In this document: piece after piece, positions 33,751 through 39,332 of the stretch
How the letters are laid out: each line of letters starts with the position of its first letter
How positions within the stretch are numbered: the first letter of the stretch is position 1
Source of the DNA: Proteobacteria bacterium UBA4656
GTDB taxonomy: Bacteria; Pseudomonadota; Gammaproteobacteria; Xanthomonadales; Ahniellaceae
Direction: 5' to 3'
Assembly: GCA_002405525.1 (NCBI GenBank)
Contig: DHLY01000163.1
Coordinates: 1 to 39,332, forward strand
Length of the DNA: 39,332 nt
Program-made: the position numbers and the translations under genes
Notes under the pieces: generated by a model
The model's input: only the letters and a program-made list of their open reading frames with translations
Told to the model about the DNA's origin: nothing
The model's database searches: none

Positions 33751-33827
33751 TGGCGGCCCCGACACGATTCGAACGTGCGACCTTCCCCTTAGGAGGGGGA
33801 CGCTCTATCCAACTGAGCTACGGGGCC
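33751..33827 (-). tRNA. tRNA-Arg(CCT)
   Basis: The reverse strand folds as a complete 77-base tRNA: acceptor GGCCCCG/CGGGGCC, D arm GCTC...GAGC, anticodon stem TCCCC/GGGGA with loop CTCCTAA (anticodon CCT, reading AGG), T arm GCACG-TTCGAAT-CGTGT, discriminator G and encoded CCA. AGG is a rare codon in such genomes. Confidence 0.96.
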
Positions 33828-33907
33828 CCGTTGCCATTGTAATGCCAGCGCGCCGGTCCTTGGCCCGGCGTACCATCCCGATCCCGACCGTTTCCGAGGC
33901 ACCCCCG

Positions 33908-34438
33908 ATGAGCGTTTCCTTCCACCAGCTGTCCCTTCCCGTGCTGGTGCGCGCCCTGCGCAACACGGTGGCGGTGATCGACAAGACCGCCGCCTGGGCC
34001 GCCGAGAAGCAGGCGAGCACGCCGCCGTCGCTGTCGGTGGAGCAGGGCATCGTGCAGTCCCGACTCGCGCCCGACATGTTCCCGTTCGCACGCCAGGTGC
34101 AGATCGCGGCGGACGTGGCCAAGGCCTGCGCCGCGCGACTGTCCGGCATCGAGCCGCCGAAGTACGACGACAACGAGGCGAGCCTCGCCGAACTGCGTGC
34201 GCGGCTGGAAAAGACGATCGCGTTCATCGAGGGCGTCGATCGGCTGGCGGTCGAGGCGGCCTCGGGCGGCACGGTCACCTTCAAGACCGGCGGGCGGGAC
34301 CTCACGATGAAGTCGGTCGACTACGTCAACCACTACGTGTTCCCCAACGTCTACTTCCACCTGACGATGGTGTACGCGCTGGTACGGCAGGCCGGCGTGC
34401 CGGTGGGGAAGATGGATTTCCTGGGGCCGATTGCGTGA
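33908..34438 (+). CDS. DUF1993 family protein
   Basis: The protein has 176 residues. It matches DUF1993 across its length: MSVSFHQLSLPVLVRALRNT, RLAPDMFPFARQVQIAADVA, GIEPPKYDDNEASLAELRAR, KTIAFIEGVD, the beta segment TVTFKTGGRDLTM and the end YFHLTMVYALVRQAGVPVGK. The family is predicted to be a four-helix DinB/YfiT-like bundle, soluble, of unknown function. The start at 33908 has GAGG about eight bases upstream. Confidence 0.92.
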   Translation: MSVSFHQLSLPVLVRALRNTVAVIDKTAAWAAEKQASTPPSLSVEQGIVQSRLAPDMFPFARQVQIAADVAKACAARLSGIEPPKYDDNEASLAELRARLEKTIAFIEGVDRLAVEAASGGTVTFKTGGRDLTMKSVDYVNHYVFPNVYFHLTMVYALVRQAGVPVGKMDFLGPIA

Positions 34439-34536
34439 CGGGACATCGACCTGATCCGCCGTGCGGGCGTTGCGCCGGCGGGTTTGCCGCGTGGGGCTCG
34501 GCCGCCCGGCGCGTGCTCCGTTCGGAAGCGAAGAAA

Positions 34537-34557
34537 GCGCCATCGAGGCGCCTTTTT
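34537..34557. terminator. Bidirectional intrinsic terminator between DUF1993 and tRNA-Ala
   Basis: GCGCC-ATCGA-GGCGC (34537-34551) is followed on the forward strand by C and five T, and on the reverse strand reads into TTTCTTC. Both flanks are therefore U-rich in their transcripts, so it can end the DUF1993 transcript and the reverse tRNA-Ala transcript. The rest of 34439-34623 shows no gene. Confidence 0.75.
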
Positions 34558-34623
34558 CGTTGCTCCGGGGCCACTCGGATCGACCCGGAGGTTGCGGCTC
34601 TGGGCTGACCTGAGGGATTGAAT

Positions 34624-34699
<76 letters not shown>

Positions 34700-34782
34700 A
34701 TGTTCGCCAACGGACCACTTGCCGGGTCCGCGAAAGGCCCGGAAATATATCGGACGCCCGCTACGATGGCTAGTGGGCGGGC

Positions 34783-35874
34783 TCAGGCCGGTGGGGGCAG
34801 GTCGAGCGCGGCGAGGTCCTCGGCCAGCAGCGCGGCGCGCCAGCCCGCCGCTTCCGGTGCCGGCAGACCGCGTGCCAGCAGTTCCAGTACCCGGCGCGGG
34901 GCGAGCAGCGCGGCCGGCAGGTCGAGCGCGGCGGCGCGCGTGGCCACGCGCGCGCGCAGGGCCTCGAAGCGGCGTTCCGCCTCGTCGCGCAGCGGGGCGG
35001 GGATCGGGGTGAATCCGGCGAAGTCGGCGTCCTGCAGCGGCGCGCCGAGCAGATCCCACAGCGATGCCAGCTCGCGTTTCGGGAAGCCCTTCTGCCCGGC
35101 CAGGCGTGCGCCCAGCTCGGCCTGGGTCGCCGGCGGGCGATCGACCAGTTCCACCGCTGCCGGATTGTCGAACAGCCACAGACGCGGCCGGTCGATGCGC
35201 TGCGCCGTGCGTTCGCGCCAGTCGAGCAGGCGGCGCAACCGCGTCTGTTGGTCGGGCGACCACTTCCAAAGGGTCTTGAAGTCCCAGTGCGGGTTGGCCG
35301 GCGGGACCGCGCCGCGCGCCAGTTGCGCGCAATCCTCGCGGCACCACTGCAGCATGCCGCGCGCTGCGAGGCGCTGGTCCAGCTGGACGTGCAGCGCGGC
35401 AAGGTGGATCACGTCGGCCTCGGCGTAGCGCAACTGCTGCGCGCTCAGCGGGCGCGCCAGCCAGTTCGACCGGGTCTCGCTCTTCTCCAGCGCCACGCCG
35501 ACCAGGTCGGCGACCAGTCGCTGGTAGCCGATGCCGGGGCCGAGGCCGGCGAAGGCGGCGGCGATCTGGGTGTCGAACAGGCCTTCGATGCCGTCACGAG
35601 CGACCGGCGCCAGTGCGACCACGTCCTCGCTGGCGCTGTGCAAGATCTTGGTGCCGTCGGCACGCGCAAGCAGCGGCGCCAGCGCATGCAGTGGCCCGCA
35701 GGCCTGCGGATCGACCAGCCAGATCTCGCCATCGACGCAGGCCTGCAGCAGCGCCAGTTCCGGCCAATAGGTGTGCACGCGCATGAACTCGGTGTCCAGT
35801 CCGACAGCGGGCGCGGCGGCGAGGCGCTCGGCGAACCCGCCCAGCGCGTCGGCAGTGGCGATCCAGTGGTGCAT
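34783..35874 (-). CDS. rnd: Ribonuclease D
   Basis: RNase D is a 3'-5' exonuclease that trims tRNA precursors. The protein has 363 residues, the normal length. The DEDDy catalytic residues are visible: Asp27 and Glu29 (GLDTEF), Asp84 (ASEDV) and the Tyr140-x3-Asp144 pair (RYAEADV). GYQRLVADLVGVALEKSETRSNW is the typical linker before motif III. HRDC domains follow in the C-terminal half. The start at 35874 (MHHWIATADAL) matches the family; upstream the frame runs into the divergent gene. It lies 84 bases from the tRNA-Ala gene, a fitting neighbour but not evidence of coupling. Confidence 0.95.
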   Translation of the reverse strand: MHHWIATADALGGFAERLAAAPAVGLDTEFMRVHTYWPELALLQACVDGEIWLVDPQACGPLHALAPLLARADGTKILHSASEDVVALAPVARDGIEGLFDTQIAAAFAGLGPGIGYQRLVADLVGVALEKSETRSNWLARPLSAQQLRYAEADVIHLAALHVQLDQRLAARGMLQWCREDCAQLARGAVPPANPHWDFKTLWKWSPDQQTRLRRLLDWRERTAQRIDRPRLWLFDNPAAVELVDRPPATQAELGARLAGQKGFPKRELASLWDLLGAPLQDADFAGFTPIPAPLRDEAERRFEALRARVATRAAALDLPAALLAPRRVLELLARGLPAPEAAGWRAALLAEDLAALDLPPPA

Positions 35875-35959
35875 CGGCGGCGGTGGCCACGGTTGCGGCA
35901 GGGGGGAGGTTTCCCTATGTTCGCACGGACGGGCCAACGGCCCGCTGGATTGCACCGAC

Positions 35960-37870
35960 TTGCCCATCCGCAACCGCCACGCAATCGGAGGCGCCGCGGG
36001 GCTCGCGCTGCTGGCGCTGGCCTTCGGCTGGCGCTGGTTCGGCGCGCCGCTGTCGGGACTGCCCGCCGAAGTCGCCAGCGATGCGTCGGCGCCGCTGCAG
36101 CCGCCGCTCGCGCTGCCGGTGGCCATGGTGCCGGCCGCGCCGCCGGAGGAGGTGCCCGCCGAGGCGGCGACACCGCCGGCTGCGACCGGCGATGATTCAG
36201 CGCCCGGCGAGGGACTGGAGCCGGCCGCTGCGGTCGAACTGGAAGCGGCTGTCGCGGCCGCAGTGGCCGCCGCCGAGGCTGGCCGGCTGGTCGCCCCGGA
36301 CGACGAAAGTGCGCTGCACTGGTATTCCCGCGCACTGCAGATCGACCCCCGCGACCGCGGCGCGAGGGAGGGCCGTCGCATGGTGGTGCTGCGCGCGCTG
36401 GAGTCCGGCCACGCGCTGCTCGATCGCGGCGAACTGCCCGAAGTCGACGCCATCCTGGCGGCGCTGGCCGAGGCGCCGGCGGAGCGCGCCGCAGTGGCCG
36501 CCCTGCGCGCGCGCCGCGATGCCCAGCCGCAGGTCGCCGAACTGCTGCGCCAGGGATCCCAGCGGCTCGCCGCCGGGCAGCGTTTCGAGCCTGAGGGCGA
36601 CAGCGCCCTGGACAGCTACCGCGCCGCGCTGGCGCTGGATAGCCGCAACGTGGTGGCGAAGCAAGGGCTGGTGGAGATCGAGTCCGCGGTGCTCGAGCGC
36701 GCGCTGGCCGAGGCCAGCGAGGACCGTTTCGAGGACGCCGACCGGCTGTTGGCGCTGGCCGCCACGATCCTGCCGGGCACAGCGTCGCAGTTGTCGACCC
36801 GCGGTCGCGTGGTGGATCTCAAGCGCGGTCGGGCGGACGGCCTCATCCAGGCCGCCGGCGCGGCGCTCGACGCGCGCAACGCGGCCGCGGCGGACGGACT
36901 GATCGCGCGCGCGCTGGCCCTGCTGCCGGACGATCCGCGGATCGCCGTGCTGCAATCGCGGCTGGCCGATGCGCGCACCTACGCCAACCAGCGGCCGGGC
37001 GACCTGATCGCCGATCCGTTCGTCGACCGCGAAGGCAGCGCGCCGCAACTGGTGGTGATCCCGGTCGGCGAGTTCGACATGGGCTCGCCGCGCGACGAGC
37101 GCGGTCGCCGCGAGCACGAGGGTCCACGGCACAGGGTGCGCATCGGGCGCGCGTTCGCCCTGGCCCGCACTGAGACCACGGTGGCCGACTTCCGCCGCTT
37201 CGTGCGCGCCGCCGGCTACCGCACCGACGCCGAACGCAGCGGGAGTTCCAGCGTCTACGACGAGAAGAGCGGACGCATCGCCACCCGCAGCGGGATCGAC
37301 TGGCGGAACGACTACCTCGGCGAACCCGCGCGCGACGACGATCCGGTGGTGCACGTGTCGTTCGATGACGCCCAGACGTACGTGGCGTGGTTGTCGGAGC
37401 GCACGGGGCGGTCGTACCGCCTGCCGAGCGAGGCGGAGTTCGAGTACGCGCTGCGCGCCGGCACCACGACCCGATTCTTCTGGGGCAACGGCAATCCGCT
37501 GCGGGTGGTCGGCAACTACACCGGCGATGGCGACCGCTCGCGCAAGGGCCGGGCCTGGACGCGCGCCTTTCCGCGCTACAGCGACGGCTACTTCGGCCCT
37601 GCGCCAGCCGGCAGTTTCCCGGCCAACGAGTTCGGCCTGTTCGACCTGAACGGCAACGTCTCCGAATGGGTCGAGGACTGCTGGCACGACAGTTTCCTGC
37701 GCGCCCCGGACGACGGCAGCGCGTGGGTCAACCGCGGCTGCGCGCGGCGCGTGGTGCGCGGCGGTTCGTGGGGCAGCGCGAGCGAGCAGTTCAGGTCCGC
37801 CTACCGCACGCCATCGCCGCCGGACGTGCGCAGCGCGCGGATCGGCTTCCGGGTGGCGCGGGATCTATGA
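35960..37870 (+). CDS. Membrane-anchored protein with TPR-like repeats and an FGE-sulfatase (SUMF1) fold domain
   Basis: The protein has 636 residues. No in-frame ATG precedes the transmembrane segment, so the TTG at 35960 is the likely start, although its ribosome binding site is weak. Residues 9-27 (AIGGAAGLALLALAFGW) form one membrane helix, followed by a Pro/Ala/Glu-rich spacer. Residues 100-370 contain TPR-like repeats (ALHWYSRALQIDPRD, ALDSYRAALALDSRN, ADGLIARALALLPDD). The C-terminal FGE-sulfatase domain (about 388-636) has VVIPVGEFDMGSPRDE, VHVSFDDAQTYVAWLSERTG, YRLPSEAEFEYA, FDLNGNVSEWVEDCW and RVVRGGSWGS. The paired cysteines used by true formylglycine-generating enzymes are missing (GSASEQFRSAYR instead), so formylglycine formation is not expected. 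It is probably periplasmic, with a structural, signalling or ligand-binding role. Confidence 0.83.
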   Translation: MPIRNRHAIGGAAGLALLALAFGWRWFGAPLSGLPAEVASDASAPLQPPLALPVAMVPAAPPEEVPAEAATPPAATGDDSAPGEGLEPAAAVELEAAVAAAVAAAEAGRLVAPDDESALHWYSRALQIDPRDRGAREGRRMVVLRALESGHALLDRGELPEVDAILAALAEAPAERAAVAALRARRDAQPQVAELLRQGSQRLAAGQRFEPEGDSALDSYRAALALDSRNVVAKQGLVEIESAVLERALAEASEDRFEDADRLLALAATILPGTASQLSTRGRVVDLKRGRADGLIQAAGAALDARNAAAADGLIARALALLPDDPRIAVLQSRLADARTYANQRPGDLIADPFVDREGSAPQLVVIPVGEFDMGSPRDERGRREHEGPRHRVRIGRAFALARTETTVADFRRFVRAAGYRTDAERSGSSSVYDEKSGRIATRSGIDWRNDYLGEPARDDDPVVHVSFDDAQTYVAWLSERTGRSYRLPSEAEFEYALRAGTTTRFFWGNGNPLRVVGNYTGDGDRSRKGRAWTRAFPRYSDGYFGPAPAGSFPANEFGLFDLNGNVSEWVEDCWHDSFLRAPDDGSAWVNRGCARRVVRGGSWGSASEQFRSAYRTPSPPDVRSARIGFRVARDL

Positions 37871-37904
37871 TGCGGGCTCGCGCGGCGCGCTGGAGGAGAC
37901 GGTG

Positions 37905-38819
37905 ATGGGCATTCCGGGCGATCGATTCCCCGGCTACGGCCGGCAGGGGATGGGGCGGCGCCAGGGCGGGGTCCGCTGGTGGGTGCTGCTCGTAGCGGCC
38001 ACGTACTTCGGCTGGTACTGGCTGAACCACCAGCAGGATGCCGCATTTACCGGCCGCACGCGGCTGATCGACACTTCGGTCGAGGACGAGGCGCGTCTCG
38101 GCCTGCAGGCGTGGCAGCAGACGCTCGCCGAGGCCGATCTGGTACGCGACGGGCCCGTGCCCGCGCAGGTTCGCGACATCGCGCGCCGCCTGGTCGAAGT
38201 CGGTCCGGGCGTCGAGCAGCACCTCGCGCGTGCGCTGGGCGTGCCAGCGACCACGCGCTGGGACGCATTCCAGTGGGAAGTGGGGGTGATCGATTCCCCT
38301 CAGGTCAACGCCTTCTGCCTGCCCGGCGGCAAGATCGCCGTTTACACGGGCATCATCCCGGTGGCGCGCAACGAACACGCGCTGGCCGCGATCATGGGCC
38401 ACGAGATCGCGCATGCACTGCTGCGCCATGGCGCCGAGAGGATGGCGCAGCAGAAACTGGTCCAGATCGGGCAGTTGGCGGCCAGCGTGTCGATCGGCGA
38501 GATGGAGCCGCGGCAGCAGCAGATGGTGCTGGCCGCGCTGGGCGCCGGGGCGAGGTACGGCCTGGTGCTGCCGTTCTCGCGCGACCATGAATCGGAGGCG
38601 GACCGCGTCGGGCTGCTGCTGGCAGCCGCAGCGTGCTACGACCCGCGTGAAGCGATCGGTCTTTGGCAGCGGATGGGCGAGGCCAGCGGCGGCGGCGCAC
38701 CGCTGGAGTTCATGTCCACTCATCCGTCCAGCGGAACCCGCATTCAGCGGCTGGAGGCCTGGATGCCGGAGGCGCTGGTGCTGCGTGAATCTTCGGGCTG
38801 TCCCCCGCTGCCGCGCTGA
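37905..38819 (+). CDS. M48 family metallopeptidase with N-terminal membrane anchor
   Basis: The protein has 304 residues. GGAGGA precedes the ATG at 37905 by seven bases; the GTG three bases upstream would be too close to it. Residues 23-40 (VRWWVLLVAATYFGWYWL) form a membrane anchor. The zinc site is GHEIAHALLRH with His166, Glu167 and His170, and the third ligand is Glu229 in HESEADRVG. STHPSSGTRI near the end is also conserved in the family. Single-anchor M48 enzymes of this kind (BepA/LoiP relatives) act in the periplasm in outer membrane quality control; the exact target is inferred. The gene follows the FGE-like gene by 34 bases, so a shared transcript is likely. Confidence 0.92.
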   Translation: MGIPGDRFPGYGRQGMGRRQGGVRWWVLLVAATYFGWYWLNHQQDAAFTGRTRLIDTSVEDEARLGLQAWQQTLAEADLVRDGPVPAQVRDIARRLVEVGPGVEQHLARALGVPATTRWDAFQWEVGVIDSPQVNAFCLPGGKIAVYTGIIPVARNEHALAAIMGHEIAHALLRHGAERMAQQKLVQIGQLAASVSIGEMEPRQQQMVLAALGAGARYGLVLPFSRDHESEADRVGLLLAAAACYDPREAIGLWQRMGEASGGGAPLEFMSTHPSSGTRIQRLEAWMPEALVLRESSGCPPLPR

Positions 38820-38837
38820 TCGCGACGCGGGCGCGCT

Positions 38838-39332
38838 TCATCGATAACCGGCGAACTCGCCCGCGCAGCCGCGGTCGACCCACAGCCGGCCACGATCCCA
38901 GCCCCAGGTGTCGCCCTCGGTGCAGGCGGCGCGGCTGGTTTGGCGCAGCAGTCCCGCCGAACGCACGCCGGCTGGCAGCGGGCATTCGCTGCGCCGGAAG
39001 TCGCGCGATTCGCAGCGGACCGTGCCCACCATCGCGGCGTCGCCCGGCTGCGGACGGTCGATCGGTGGGCGGCTGCCGGCGGCCGTTTCGATGATCCGGA
39101 ACTCGGCGCGGCAGCCGCCGTCGACCCACATGCCGCGGCGGTCGATGCCCCAGGTCTCGCCTTCGGCGCAGGGCACGCGGCTGAGGTTGCGCAGCACCGT
39201 GGCGCTGCGGCCGCGGAGCTCGACGTCGCAGTACTGCCGGCGGCCGTCGCGCGATTCGCACAGGAACGTGCTGCCCGTCTGGTTGCCGCCGTTCCAGCCG
39301 CTGCCCTGGCCTGGACCTGGACCTGGACCTGG
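38838..39332 (-). CDS. DUF3011 domain protein, two copies, N-terminus outside the window
   Basis: The visible 164 residues are the C-terminal part; the frame is open to the window edge and the start lies beyond it. A Pro-Gly repeat (PGPGPGPGQGSG) precedes two DUF3011 copies: STFLCESRDGRRQYCDVELR...CRAEFRI and GTVRCESRDFRRSECPLPAG...CAGEFAGY, each with four cysteines and the ETWG(I/W)DR-G-x-WV-D-x-GC core. These are probably exported, disulfide-bonded small domains; function is unknown. The gene converges on the M48 peptidase gene with 18 bases between. Confidence 0.88.
   Translation of the reverse strand, partial: PGPGPGPGQGSGWNGGNQTGSTFLCESRDGRRQYCDVELRGRSATVLRNLSRVPCAEGETWGIDRRGMWVDGGCRAEFRIIETAAGSRPPIDRPQPGDAAMVGTVRCESRDFRRSECPLPAGVRSAGLLRQTSRAACTEGDTWGWDRGRLWVDRGCAGEFAGYR
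39305..39332. repeat. Hexanucleotide repeat CTGG(A/C)C
   Basis: Four and a half units of CTGG[AC]C run to the window edge and encode the Pro-Gly repeat of the DUF3011 protein on the reverse strand. Because six bases keep the frame, unit number can vary without a frameshift. Confidence 0.8.

Noticed and set aside
35960..37870. Active formylglycine-generating enzyme for sulfatases
   Set aside because: The two active-site cysteines are absent and no sulfatase gene is nearby.

Overview
This is a G+C-rich (about 70% by eye) chromosomal stretch, most likely from a gammaproteobacterium of the order Lysobacterales (Xanthomonadales). The support is indirect: the YebC-family protein has the variant N-terminus MGRGPSIEGRK that I associate with this group, DUF3011 and DUF1993 proteins are present, and two secreted peptidases end in a short LFxxGFEPAP tail. 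Nothing visible fixes the genus. No CRISPR array, insertion sequence or prophage was seen.

Layout. Positions 1-649 hold nothing I can support. 650-11583 is rich in exported proteins: a small unknown secreted protein, a 1203-residue multidomain subtilase, a reverse-strand long-chain acyl-CoA dehydrogenase, a metzincin-type zinc peptidase, a YebC-family translation/transcription factor, and a two-P-domain protein with a C-terminal sorting/anchor tail. 11754-14314 (reverse) carries a short-chain dehydrogenase, a membrane-anchored beta-helix acyltransferase-like protein and an EamA transporter. 14439-16636 (forward) carries a secreted M28 zinc peptidase and a second short-chain dehydrogenase. 16879-18735 (reverse) holds a decayed glyoxalase-fold (VOC) gene, a TIP30-like NAD(P)-binding protein, a GIY-YIG nuclease and a YkgJ cysteine-cluster protein. 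A MASE2-GGDEF diguanylate cyclase (18807-20036) converges on SelO and a PlsC/YihG-type acyltransferase. The c-di-GMP-binding-family gene yajQ is followed after one base by a two-domain regulator-like protein of unknown function.

24595-33336 is almost all reverse strand: DEAD-box RNA helicase, a three-gene overlapping set (4-TM protein, exported cyclophilin, methyltransferase), murB, pyrD, a DUF4190 membrane protein, an ALDH7-type aldehyde dehydrogenase and a fasciclin protein. 33626-34699 is a tRNA region: tRNA-Arg(CCT) with a second truncated copy of its 3' end 125 bp away, a DUF1993 gene, a bidirectional terminator and tRNA-Ala(CGC). The right end holds RNase D, divergent from a membrane-anchored repeat/FGE-like protein, an M48 peptidase and a DUF3011 protein cut by the window edge.

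Most genes are housekeeping or dispersed accessory genes; there is no obvious defence or biosynthetic island. The most notable observations are the shared C-terminal LFxxGFEPAP tail on two unrelated peptidases, the yajQ-coupled unknown protein, the tRNA-Arg 3'-end duplication, the FGE-fold protein lacking the catalytic cysteines, and the frameshifted, cysteine-enriched VOC remnant.
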